Of a stretch of 34,233 nucleotides of DNA, positions 6,962-14,140 are shown piece by piece. Each line of letters begins with the position of its first letter. The first letter of the stretch is position 1. Both the position numbers and the translations under genes were made by a program. The stretch is taken from the NCBI GenBank assembly GCA_016213575.1, contig JACRAB010000313.1, positions 1-34,233 of the forward strand, in the 5' to 3' direction. This DNA is from Actinomycetota bacterium (GTDB lineage: Bacteria > Actinomycetota > Actinomycetes > Actinomycetales > Kineosporiaceae). The notes beneath the pieces were generated by a model that had not been told where the DNA came from, ran no database searches, and was given only the letters and a program-made list of their open reading frames with translations.

Positions 6962-8062
6962 TCAGCGACAGATCCGTGCCACCGCGGCAGTGAGCTCCTC
7001 GACCGTCCGGTCCGCGCCGGACCTGCCCCGCGCCGGCGTGCGGCGGGCGGCGGGGGAGAGGGACGACGACGGCGACGGGTCCGGTGAAGGGCCCGGTGGA
7101 GGGGGTGCGGCGGTGGCTGCGGCCAGCAGGCCCTGGGCGGCCAGCAGCCGGCGCGCGGCCCGGTCCGCCGGCTCGGGCCCGGGGCGCGCGGAGCCCGCCG
7201 GGCACGACGTGCAGGCTCCGGAACAGGTGCCGCCGCACCGGCCGTCGCAGGACCCGCCGCACGTGCCGGCGCACAGCGCCGTGGCCTCCCCGGTCCGGGG
7301 CGGGAGCTCGCACGCCCCGCGCGGCGCCGCGTCGATCCCTTGCAGGAGGTAGGAACCGACCTCCTGCGGCCAGAGGGCGACGAACTCGGCACCGGCGTCC
7401 AGGAGCTGGTCGACCGAGTGCATTCCCCAGGCCACGCCGACCGCCCGGATACCCTCCTCCACCGCCTCCCGGACGTCGCCGGCCGTGTCGGTGACGAGGA
7501 CGGTGCCTTCGGCGGCGACCTCGACCGGCACCATCGCCTCGTCGTAGTCCGCACTGCACCGACGGCCGAAGCCGCTGCCGGTGTCGGCGAGGAACTGCCG
7601 GATCGCCGTCCGCTTGTCGGGCACCGTGTCGCCGCCGAAGACGTGCGCGAAGCAGAACGCCAGGTCGTTGTCGACGAGGATCCGGCGCATCACCGGCAGC
7701 GCGTTCGACGACAGCAGCGCCAGGGTCGCGACCGACGCGAGGCGGCGGACGACGTGGAGCATCCCGGGGATCATCACCGGGTGGTAGCCGGACCGGAGCG
7801 CGGCGAGGAAGTCCGTCTTCACGGCGCGGTACTGCTCGGCGTCCGTGCAGCGCTTCTCGATCTCGCCGAAGACGTTGCTGCGGAACAGCTCGTAGTAGGC
7901 CTCGGGGGTGTCCACGCCGAGCCCGAAGCGGCGGTTCACCCCCTCGAAGATCTCCCAGGACGCGTAGCGGGTCTGCACGAGCGTGCCGTCCATGTCGAAC
8001 ATGACCGCGTGCACCGGCCGGACGACGTCCGGCACCTGGCCCAGCGGGGAACCGGCGGCCAC
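6962..8062 (-). CDS. HAD-superfamily phosphatase with Cys-repeat and Pro/Ser-rich C-terminal extension
   Basis: 366 residues from GTG at 8060-8062, 7 bp after the stop of the upstream gene. The HAD core spans about residues 18-250: motif I FDMDGT with nucleophile Asp23 and Asp25, a helical cap, motif II around LLSSNALP, motif III DKR, and motif IV TDTAGD. It would hydrolyse a phosphomonoester in the cytosol or BMC lumen. Beyond the core is an unusual tail. Residues 264-287 have seven Cys in a strict C-x3 rhythm ending in C-x2-C. Then come a helix (ARRLLAAQGLLAAA), a Pro/Ser linker and a final short amphipathic helix TVEELTAAVARICR. A linker plus terminal helix is the usual form of a BMC encapsulation peptide, so the enzyme may be BMC cargo (inference). 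The start could be a later GTG at 8035. Confidence 0.85.
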   Translation of the reverse strand: MAAGSPLGQVPDVVRPVHAVMFDMDGTLVQTRYASWEIFEGVNRRFGLGVDTPEAYYELFRSNVFGEIEKRCTDAEQYRAVKTDFLAALRSGYHPVMIPGMLHVVRRLASVATLALLSSNALPVMRRILVDNDLAFCFAHVFGGDTVPDKRTAIRQFLADTGSGFGRRCSADYDEAMVPVEVAAEGTVLVTDTAGDVREAVEEGIRAVGVAWGMHSVDQLLDAGAEFVALWPQEVGSYLLQGIDAAPRGACELPPRTGEATALCAGTCGGSCDGRCGGTCSGACTSCPAGSARPGPEPADRAARRLLAAQGLLAAATAAPPPPGPSPDPSPSSSLSPAARRTPARGRSGADRTVEELTAAVARICR

Positions 8063-8069
8063 CGGGGCC

Positions 8070-9056
8070 TCAGCGGTGGTAGACGGCGCAGAGCTCGCGC
8101 AGACCCACGAAGTCCATCGCCTCGCCGTGCCCGCCGTCGGCCGACGTCTCGCCGCGGATCGTCCAGCGGAGCAGGCTGTTGTGGCCGACGGTGCCGGGCC
8201 AGGCCTGCCAGGGGAACGTCGTGAGCGCCCGGCCGTCGAGCTCCCACTCGCGGCCCATCGCATCGGTCAGCTGCAGGCTGACGTGCTCGGGGTAGAAGCC
8301 GGTCCGCTCGCTGACCCCGCCGCCGGCGGCGAGCCCGACGGCCTTCCCGTGATCCATCACGTAGCCGTGGGTGAGCCGCAGCGGGGACGGCGCGTCCGGC
8401 CCGGCGTCGGTGCCGAAGTCGAGGATCGCGTGCACCGCGAGGTCGCGGCTGAAGTGCGCGTGCAGCCAGCTCATCCGCGAGGTCTGTCGCTCGGCCCGGA
8501 TGCCCCAGCTGTGGTCCATCGTCGCGACGCAGTCGATCGGGTACGTCCGGCCGCGCAGCACGAGCTCACCCTCGTAGTGGCCCGACTGGTCGAAGTGCCC
8601 GGCGTAGGCGTGACCCCAGGTCTTGTCCATGTCCCGGCGGGCGGCGAGCGGGTCCATGCCCGGGTCGTTGATGTCGTACCCGGGCATCAGCGCGGTGTAC
8701 CGGAAGTGCAGTGACATCTGCGCGTCCGGGTCGTCGAAGTCGACGTCGAACACCCGGTTCGGGTCGGTGCAGCGCACCGTCAGCCCGTTCGCCAGCGAGT
8801 AGTCGCACAGGTCGAAGTCCGGCCCCATCGGCAGGTGCTGCCAGGCGTCCCAGTAGTCCGCGGCCCACGGCATCGTCACCCGGCCGGAGTTCACCGACAC
8901 GGTCGAGCTCGCCGCGCCGACGTTCGCCCGGGCCAGCAGGTAGACGCCGATGTTCACCGCCGGTTCGGCGACGTAGAGACCGAAGTAGTTGGTCTCCGCC
9001 CAGAGCGGGTCGGTCGTCGTCGGGGTGTGCAGCCGGGCGTCGTCGTCCGTGATCAC
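8070..9056 (-). CDS. orphan 328-residue protein, possibly of the lipocalin-like CrtC/AttH-type fold (DUF7064/7065-like)
   Basis: The start is GTG at 9054-9056 with GAGGAGG four bases upstream; the frame continues upstream but without a comparable ribosome site. The sequence is beta-rich with repeated acidic and aromatic signatures: LWAETNYFGLYV near the N-terminus, FDLCDYSLANGLTVRCTDP, a central YEGELVLRGRTYPIDCVATMDHSWGIR, and SWLHAHFSRDLAVHAILDFG. The DHSWG segment and the general pattern recall actinobacterial proteins grouped as DUF7064/DUF7065 and, more distantly, the two-lobed lipocalin-like CrtC/AttH fold; this is from memory and weak. It forms a two-gene operon with the HAD phosphatase and is divergent from the BMC-P operon, so it is probably part of the BMC pathway. 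The catalytic role is unknown. Confidence 0.8.
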   Translation of the reverse strand: MITDDDARLHTPTTTDPLWAETNYFGLYVAEPAVNIGVYLLARANVGAASSTVSVNSGRVTMPWAADYWDAWQHLPMGPDFDLCDYSLANGLTVRCTDPNRVFDVDFDDPDAQMSLHFRYTALMPGYDINDPGMDPLAARRDMDKTWGHAYAGHFDQSGHYEGELVLRGRTYPIDCVATMDHSWGIRAERQTSRMSWLHAHFSRDLAVHAILDFGTDAGPDAPSPLRLTHGYVMDHGKAVGLAAGGGVSERTGFYPEHVSLQLTDAMGREWELDGRALTTFPWQAWPGTVGHNSLLRWTIRGETSADGGHGEAMDFVGLRELCAVYHR

Positions 9057-9173
9057 TGCGCCTCCTCGGGCCGGATGTCCGGCCGCCGACCCCGGTCGGC
9101 AGCCGTGCGCGACCCTCGCACTCTCCCTCCCGGCCCGGGCCCGGCACAGGGCGGGCCCGGACAACCCACTGCG

Positions 9174-9227
9174 GCAACGTTGTCCCCCGCGGATAGCGCG
9201 ACCGGTCTGCGCCCGCTCCTACTGTCC
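9174..9227. promoter_or_regulatory. divergent BMC promoter region with CAACGTTGTCC and GGATAG/TGTCC motifs
   Basis: GCAACGTTGTCC at 9174-9185 is identical to 1648-1659. GGATAG at 9191-9196 is followed by TGTCC at 9223-9227 (26-bp spacer, ten bases more than the other two copies, about one helical turn). The block lies 53 bp before the BMC-P start and about 120 bp before the divergent 9056 start, so it could control both operons. Confidence 0.45.
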
Positions 9228-9279
9228 GGACGTCGGGTGCGGCGCAGACCCCAGGACCCACGACGACGGCGGTGAGGCG

Positions 9280-9570
9280 ATGAAGCTCGCGACGGTGGTC
9301 GGCCAGGTCGTCTCGACCGTCAAGGACCCGGGCCTGGACACCCTGTCCCTGCTCGTCCTGCGAGACACCGGACCCGGGGCCGCCACGGACGCGCCGACCT
9401 TCGTCGGCGTCGACCTCGTCGGTGCCGGCGACGGCGACGTCGTCCTCGTGACGACCGGCGGGGCGGCCCGGGTCTGCACCCAGACCGCCGCCACCCCCAC
9501 CGACTGCGCCGTGGTCGCGATCGTCGACTCCGTCGTCCACCAGGGCACCGTCAGCTACTCCACCGCCTGA
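9280..9570 (+). CDS. BMC-P pentameric shell vertex protein (EutN/CcmL family)
   Basis: 96 residues, the usual length. The sequence opens [19 protein letters not shown], the classic EutN/CcmL first strand and loop. It continues with LSLLVLRD, a [23 protein letters not shown] barrel core and the closing VDSVVHQG. Five copies form the pentamer that caps shell vertices and seals the microcompartment. It is the first gene of the tight operon 9280-15181. The ATG has GGTGAGG upstream; the reading frame extends further upstream but without BMC-P similarity. The family call is certain. Confidence 0.96.
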   Translation: MKLATVVGQVVSTVKDPGLDTLSLLVLRDTGPGAATDAPTFVGVDLVGAGDGDVVLVTTGGAARVCTQTAATPTDCAVVAIVDSVVHQGTVSYSTA

Positions 9571-9599
9571 CCACCGCGAGACCGGATCCGGGAGGAACC

Positions 9600-9920
9600 A
9601 TGGCAACGAACGACGCGTCCGCACCCGCCGGCCCGCGGGGCGCGCTCGGCCACATCGAGACCAAGGGGCTCGTCGGCGCCATCGAGGCCGCCGACGCGAT
9701 GGTCAAGGCGGCCAACGTCCAGGTGATCGGCCACCGCGAGATCGGTGGCGGGCTGGTCACCGTCATGGTCCGCGGCGACGTCGGCGCCGTGAAGGCGGCC
9801 ACCGACGCCGGCGCGGTCGCCGCCGCGAAGGCCGGCGAGGTCGTGTCGGTGCACGTCATCCCGCGCCCGCACGACGAGACCGAAGGGATCCTCGCCGTTC
9901 TCACCCGGCCCAAGCCCTGA
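9600..9920 (+). CDS. BMC-H microcompartment shell protein (PduA/PduJ-like), canonical pore
   Basis: 106 residues with a single BMC domain: [17 protein letters not shown], edge Lys in MVKAANV, pore loop [24 protein letters not shown], and VIPRPH at the end. It closely matches PduA/PduJ-type major tiles and keeps the small, neutral pore loop, unlike the paralogue at 1296. It is probably the bulk facet protein. It follows BMC-P by 29 bp, with GGGAGGAA as ribosome site. Its Ala/Pro-rich N-terminal tail of about 15 residues should face one side of the shell. Confidence 0.97.
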   Translation: MATNDASAPAGPRGALGHIETKGLVGAIEAADAMVKAANVQVIGHREIGGGLVTVMVRGDVGAVKAATDAGAVAAAKAGEVVSVHVIPRPHDETEGILAVLTRPKP

Positions 9921-9949
9921 CCCTCACGGCGCCAGCACGGAGGTGAGCC

Positions 9950-11371
9950 ATGCCCGCACCGACGGTCACGACCGGACCGGCCGCGCTCGACCCGGACCTC
10001 GCCGCCCTCGCCGAGGTCCGGCAGAAGGTGCGTGCCGCCCGCCGCGCGTTCGACGCCCTCGAGGGCGCCGACCAGGCCGACCTGGACCACTTCGTCCGCG
10101 CGATGGCGGCCGCGGGCACAGCGGCCGCCGAGGCCCTGGCCCGGCTCGCCGGCGACGAGACCGGCTACGGCGTCTACGAGGACAAGATCCACAAGAACCG
10201 GTACAACACCGGGTTCGTCGCCCGCTGGATGCTGCAGCGCCGCGCCGTCGGTGTGCTGTGGGTCGACGAGGAGCACAAGGTCACCGCGGTGGGTGCTCCG
10301 ATGGGCGTCATCGCAGCGATCATCCCCGTGACCAACCCGACGTCGACCACGCTCTTCAAGAGCCTCGCGGCGGTCAAGTCGGGCAACGCCGTCGTCCACG
10401 CCCCGCACCCTCGTGCCGCCCGCTGCACCGCGCTCGCCGCCCGGGTGATGGCCGACGCCGCGGTCGCCGCGGGCGCCCCCGAGGGGATCCTCGGCTGCCT
10501 CGACACCCCGACGCTGGCCTCGACGGCCGAGCTCAAGCGCCAGCGCGAGGTCGCCCTGGTGCTGGCCACAGGCGGGCCGGGGATGGTGCGCGCCGCCTAC
10601 TCCAGCGGGAAGCCGACGATCGCCGTCGGCGCCGGCAACGTGCCGGCCTGGGTCGGCCGGAGCACCGCGGACCTCGCCGAGGCCGCCGAGATGATCATCT
10701 CCTCGAAGTCCTTCGACAACGGGACGGCGTGCGTCGCCGAGCAGTCCGTCGTCGTCGACGCAGCGGTCGCCGACGAGTTCCTCCGCCACTTCGAGGCTCG
10801 CGGCGCGTACTGGATGAGCGCGGCGGAGCAGGCCTCGCTCGCCCGTGCGCTGTTCACCCGGGAGGGCGGCCTCGACCCGGCGAACGTCGGCCAGACCGCC
10901 GTCCGGCTCGCCGCCACCGCCGGGTTCACCGTCCCCGCAGGCACCCGGGTCCTGGCTGCCGAGCTCGACCGGGTCGGCGCCGACGTGCTGCTCTCCCGGG
11001 AGATCCTCGGACCGGTCCTGTCCGTCTACCGGGCCGCCGACAGCGCCGCCGGACGGGCCCGATGCCGCGAGGTGCTCGCCCTCGGTGGTGAGGGCCACAC
11101 GGTCGCGCTGCACTCCAGCGACCACGCCGAGATCGCGCGCTTCGCCACGCTTCCTGCGGGCCGGATCGTCGTCAACACCCCGGCGCTCTTCGGCGGCATG
11201 GGCTACTCCACCGAGGTCGACCCCTCGTTCCAGCTGGGCACCGGCACCTGGTCGGGCTCGATCTGCTCGGACAACGTGACCCCGCTGCACCTGGTGAACA
11301 TCAAGCGCGTGGCGCACGAGGTCAGGCCGTGGCGAAGCGTCAGGGAACCGGTGAGCCTCGATGACCTCTGA
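9950..11371 (+). CDS. CoA-acylating aldehyde dehydrogenase, BMC core enzyme (PduP/EutE-like)
   Basis: 473 residues, the usual length for PduP/EutE. It converts an aldehyde, CoA and NAD+ to acyl-CoA and NADH in the BMC lumen. The catalytic cysteine is Cys261 in SFDNGTACVAEQ, the motif of the acylating subclass. The nucleotide fold shows VGAPMGVIAAIIPVTNPTST and a VLATGGPGMVRAAY stretch. Residues about 14-45 are a predicted amphipathic helix (LAALAEVRQKVRAARRAFDAL) ahead of the catalytic domain, the usual place of an encapsulation peptide in PduP-type enzymes. It has an excellent GGAGGTGA ribosome site and overlaps the EutJ-like gene by 11 bp. The substrate chain length cannot be read from the sequence. 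Confidence 0.95.
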   Translation: MPAPTVTTGPAALDPDLAALAEVRQKVRAARRAFDALEGADQADLDHFVRAMAAAGTAAAEALARLAGDETGYGVYEDKIHKNRYNTGFVARWMLQRRAVGVLWVDEEHKVTAVGAPMGVIAAIIPVTNPTSTTLFKSLAAVKSGNAVVHAPHPRAARCTALAARVMADAAVAAGAPEGILGCLDTPTLASTAELKRQREVALVLATGGPGMVRAAYSSGKPTIAVGAGNVPAWVGRSTADLAEAAEMIISSKSFDNGTACVAEQSVVVDAAVADEFLRHFEARGAYWMSAAEQASLARALFTREGGLDPANVGQTAVRLAATAGFTVPAGTRVLAAELDRVGADVLLSREILGPVLSVYRAADSAAGRARCREVLALGGEGHTVALHSSDHAEIARFATLPAGRIVVNTPALFGGMGYSTEVDPSFQLGTGTWSGSICSDNVTPLHLVNIKRVAHEVRPWRSVREPVSLDDL

Positions 11372-12218
11372 ACCGGCCGCCGACGTGGCAGCCCTCGACG
11401 TGCCCGGCCCACGCGACCCGTCGCTGCTGCTCGCCGCCACCGCGGAGCGGCTCGGTCGCGGCGCCGCCGCCCATGTCACGTCCGGCCCGCTGCGGGTCGG
11501 GGTCGATCTCGGTACGGCCACCATGGTCGTCGTCGTCCTCGACGCCGAGGGGGCCCCGGTCTGGGTGGACAGCGTTGCCGCGCAGGCCGTCCGGGACGGC
11601 GTCGTCGTGGACTTCCACGGTGCCGCCCGCGCCGTCAGGACCCTGCGCGAGCGGGCCGGGTCCGACCTCGGCCGGCCGTTGCCCGCCGCGGCCTGCGCGG
11701 CCCCGCCGGGCGTCCCCGCCGCCGACGCCCGCGCCTGCGTGCACGTCTGCGAGGCGGCCGGCTTCGACGACGTCACGCTCACCGACGAGGTGAGTGCCGC
11801 CCAACGGGTGCTCGGGGTCCGCGACGGTGTCGTCGTCGACGTCGGCGGCGGGTCCACCGGCGTCGGGGTGTTCCGCGCGGGCGAGCTGGTCGCCCTCGAC
11901 GACCGGCCCGGCGGCGGGCACCACGTCGACCTCGTCCTCGCGGGCGGGCTCGGGATCGGCATCGAGGACGCCGAACGGCTCAAGCGCGAGGACCCGTCGA
12001 CCGCGCTGCCGGTCGTCGTCCCCGCCGTCGAGCGGGTCGCGGAGTCCGTACGCCTGATGACGCTCGGCGCGCAGGACCTCCCGGTCCACCTCGTCGGCGG
12101 CGGTCTGATGCTGCCCGGCGCCGCCGCCGTCGTCGGGCGCTGGCTCGACCGGCCGGTCCACGGCTACCCGCACGCGCTGCTCGTCACACCGGTCGGCATC
12201 GCGAGGAGCGCGCCGTGA
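11361..12218 (+). CDS. eutJ: EutJ-like actin/Hsp70-fold ATPase of the BMC operon
   Basis: 285 residues. After a non-conserved 45-residue start, VGVDLGTATMVVVVLD is the phosphate-1 motif of the actin/Hsp70 fold and VVVDVGGGSTGVGVF is the phosphate-2 motif, with HLVGGGLMLPG as the adenosine motif. This is the composition of EutJ, thought to be a chaperone for BMC enzymes in Eut and related loci; its exact role is unproven even there. It overlaps the aldehyde dehydrogenase end by 11 bp and the next gene by 4 bp (GTGA), so the three are translationally coupled. The symbol is used in the family sense only. Confidence 0.9.
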   Translation: MTSEPAADVAALDVPGPRDPSLLLAATAERLGRGAAAHVTSGPLRVGVDLGTATMVVVVLDAEGAPVWVDSVAAQAVRDGVVVDFHGAARAVRTLRERAGSDLGRPLPAAACAAPPGVPAADARACVHVCEAAGFDDVTLTDEVSAAQRVLGVRDGVVVDVGGGSTGVGVFRAGELVALDDRPGGGHHVDLVLAGGLGIGIEDAERLKREDPSTALPVVVPAVERVAESVRLMTLGAQDLPVHLVGGGLMLPGAAAVVGRWLDRPVHGYPHALLVTPVGIARSAP

Positions 12219-12850
12219 GGGGCGGGCCGTCGACGGCGACGCTGCGGACGTACGCCTTCATCGACCGGATGCAGCCGCAGTGCGCGGCGCACATCGCAGC
12301 GACCAGCCCGGGTGACGTCCCGCTCGCGGGGATGTCCGAGCTCTACATCGAGATGGCACCGGGCAACGAGGTGTTCCGGGCCGCGGACATCGCGCTCAAG
12401 GCGGCCGGCGTCCGTCCCGCCCTGCAGATCATCGAGCGCGAGTTCGGGTTGCTCGAGATCCACTCCGAGCAGCAGGCCGAGGTGCGCGCCGCGGGGCAGG
12501 CCGTTCTCGACGAGCTGGGGATGTCGGAGTCCGACCGGCTCCGGCCGGTCATCGCCTCGACCCAGTTCATCACCAACGTGCACCCCTACCAGGCGCAGCT
12601 GCTGAACAAGTGGCGCAAGGGCTCGATGCTCATGCCCGGGCAGAGCCTGTTCATCATGGAGGTCGCCCCTGCGGCCTACATCGCGATCGCCGCGAACGAG
12701 GCCGAGAAGCACGCGAACATCACCGTCATCGAGCTGCGTGCCGTCGGACGGTTCGGTCGGATGTTCCTGTCCGGCACCGAGAGCGAGGTCGAGTCCGCGC
12801 GGGACGCCGCCGTCGCCGCTCTCGAGGCCGTCCACGGTCGGGAGGCGTGA
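12215..12850 (+). CDS. BMC-T tandem-domain trimeric shell protein
   Basis: 211 residues with two BMC-domain halves. The first half has LYIEMAPGNEVFRAADIALKA and a region ending in EQQAEVRAAGQAVL. The second has LFIMEVAPAAYIAIAANEAEK, then ITVIELRAVGRFGRMFLSG and a closing helix ESARDAAVAAL. The order of strands, with the helix-containing AANEAEK segment early in the domain and the RxxGRxGR strand late, suggests circularly permuted BMC domains as in EutL/PduB/CsoS1D-type proteins. Three copies make a pseudo-hexamer, often with a larger gated pore for bulky metabolites or cofactors. The GTG start overlaps the eutJ stop. This is the only BMC-T in the locus. Family certain; permutation probable. 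Confidence 0.9.
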   Translation: MRGGPSTATLRTYAFIDRMQPQCAAHIAATSPGDVPLAGMSELYIEMAPGNEVFRAADIALKAAGVRPALQIIEREFGLLEIHSEQQAEVRAAGQAVLDELGMSESDRLRPVIASTQFITNVHPYQAQLLNKWRKGSMLMPGQSLFIMEVAPAAYIAIAANEAEKHANITVIELRAVGRFGRMFLSGTESEVESARDAAVAALEAVHGREA

Positions 12851-14136
12851 TGCGCGTCGTGTCCGCGCAGGACGTCGACGCCGCGGGGCGTGAGCTGGTC
12901 GTGGGCCCCGGTGACGTCGTCACTCCGCTCGCCCGCGAGCGTGCCGCGGAGCGCTCGGTGCGGATCGTCGTGCGCGGCGCCGCGACCGGTGCGCTCCCGA
13001 CCGGCGCGGGCGGCAGCGCGGCCGGCGCCGATCACGTCGGCGTCGATCTCGCGGCCGGGCCGCCCGAGGACCCCGGCCCGCCGTCCGGTGCGCTGTTCCG
13101 CCGCGGCGGGCCGGTCCCCGCAGCCGCCGCCGCAACCGGAGTACGCACCCTGTCTCCGGCGTCGTCGGGTGGTCCCGGTCGCGCGGCCCGGGTCGTCGTC
13201 GTGGGGGCAGGGCACGTCGGGACGATCGCGGCGCTGCGCCTGGCGGAGGCCGACGTCGTCGACGAGGTCGTCCTCACCGACGTCGTCGAGGGGCTCGCCG
13301 CCGGGATCGCCCTGGACCTCGCGCACACCAGCGCGCTGAGCGGGTTCCGGACGCGGCTGCGCGGCGTCGGCCGGATCGAGGACGCCGGCCCCGCCGACTA
13401 CTACGTCCTCACCGCGGGCCGGCCGCGCAGCCCCGGGATGAGCCGGACCGACCTCGTCGCCACCAACGCGGCGATCGTCGACACCGTGGGCCGTGCCATC
13501 GCTCGCACCTCGCCGGCCGCGGTCGTCGTCGTCGTGACGAACCCGCTCGACGAGATGACCCATCAGGCGTGGCGGAGCACGGGGTTCCCGGCGTCCCGGG
13601 TCCTCGGGATGGCGGGCGTCCTGGACACGGCGCGGTTCCGGGCGCTCACCGCGGTCGCCGCCGGCACGGCACCCGACGAGGTCGACGCCGTCGCGCTCGG
13701 CAGCCACGGCGAGGAGATGGTGCTGCCGCTGTCCCGGGCCGCCGTCGCCGGTCGGCCGTTGCAGGAGCGGCTCCCGGCGTCCACGGTCGACGGTCTCGTC
13801 GAACGGGCCCGCGGCTCCGGCGCCGAGATCGTCGCGCTCCTCGGCACGGGCAGCGCGTTCCTGGCTCCCGGCACGAGCGCCGCGGCGATGGTTCTCGCGA
13901 TGGTCCGTGACCAGGGCGAGGTGCTGCCCGCAGCGGTCCGCGCCGACGGCGCGTACGGCCTGCGCGACGTCTACATCGGTCTGCCCGCCCGGCTCGGCCG
14001 GCACGGCGTCCGCGAGGTCGTCGAGGTCCCGCTCACCACGGCGGAGCGGGCAGCGCTCGTCGACGCCGCTCACCGCGTCCGGGCCCGGGTCGAGGCCCTC
14101 GCCGACGTGCCGGCCGACACCTTCGCGACGGGATGA
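12850..14136 (+). CDS. malate/lactate-dehydrogenase-like protein with BMC-type N-terminal extension
   Basis: 428 residues, about 110 more than ordinary MDH/LDH. Residues 1-45 (MRVVSAQDVDAAGRELVV, then DVVTPLARERAAERSVRIV) resemble the short 'start codon-strand-PGDVxTPxARxxxxxxxIxIV' module at the N-termini of several BMC enzymes. Residues about 46-110 are a Gly/Ala/Pro-rich linker. The dehydrogenase follows: NAD-binding GAGHVG near 119, Asp of LTDVVEG for NAD, TAGRPRSPGMSR with substrate-loop arginines, VTNPLDEMT, and a catalytic His in GSHGEEM near 285. It probably reduces a 2-oxo acid or oxidises a 2-hydroxy acid with NAD(H), perhaps recycling NADH from the aldehyde dehydrogenase inside the shell. 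The TGATG junction with the BMC-T gene indicates coupling. The substrate is not certain. Confidence 0.88.
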   Translation: MRVVSAQDVDAAGRELVVGPGDVVTPLARERAAERSVRIVVRGAATGALPTGAGGSAAGADHVGVDLAAGPPEDPGPPSGALFRRGGPVPAAAAATGVRTLSPASSGGPGRAARVVVVGAGHVGTIAALRLAEADVVDEVVLTDVVEGLAAGIALDLAHTSALSGFRTRLRGVGRIEDAGPADYYVLTAGRPRSPGMSRTDLVATNAAIVDTVGRAIARTSPAAVVVVVTNPLDEMTHQAWRSTGFPASRVLGMAGVLDTARFRALTAVAAGTAPDEVDAVALGSHGEEMVLPLSRAAVAGRPLQERLPASTVDGLVERARGSGAEIVALLGTGSAFLAPGTSAAAMVLAMVRDQGEVLPAAVRADGAYGLRDVYIGLPARLGRHGVREVVEVPLTTAERAALVDAAHRVRARVEALADVPADTFATG

Positions 14137-14140
14137 CCCG

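Noticed and set aside
4276-7554. 1092-residue open frame antisense to the PPDK-like gene
   Set aside because: It overlaps a clear PPDK-family gene on the plus strand. The translation is Arg/Pro/Gly low-complexity with no motif.
9551-11983. 810-residue minus-strand frame across the aldehyde dehydrogenase and EutJ-like genes
   Set aside because: It is antisense to conserved BMC genes; composition is low-complexity and no start or ribosome site stands out.
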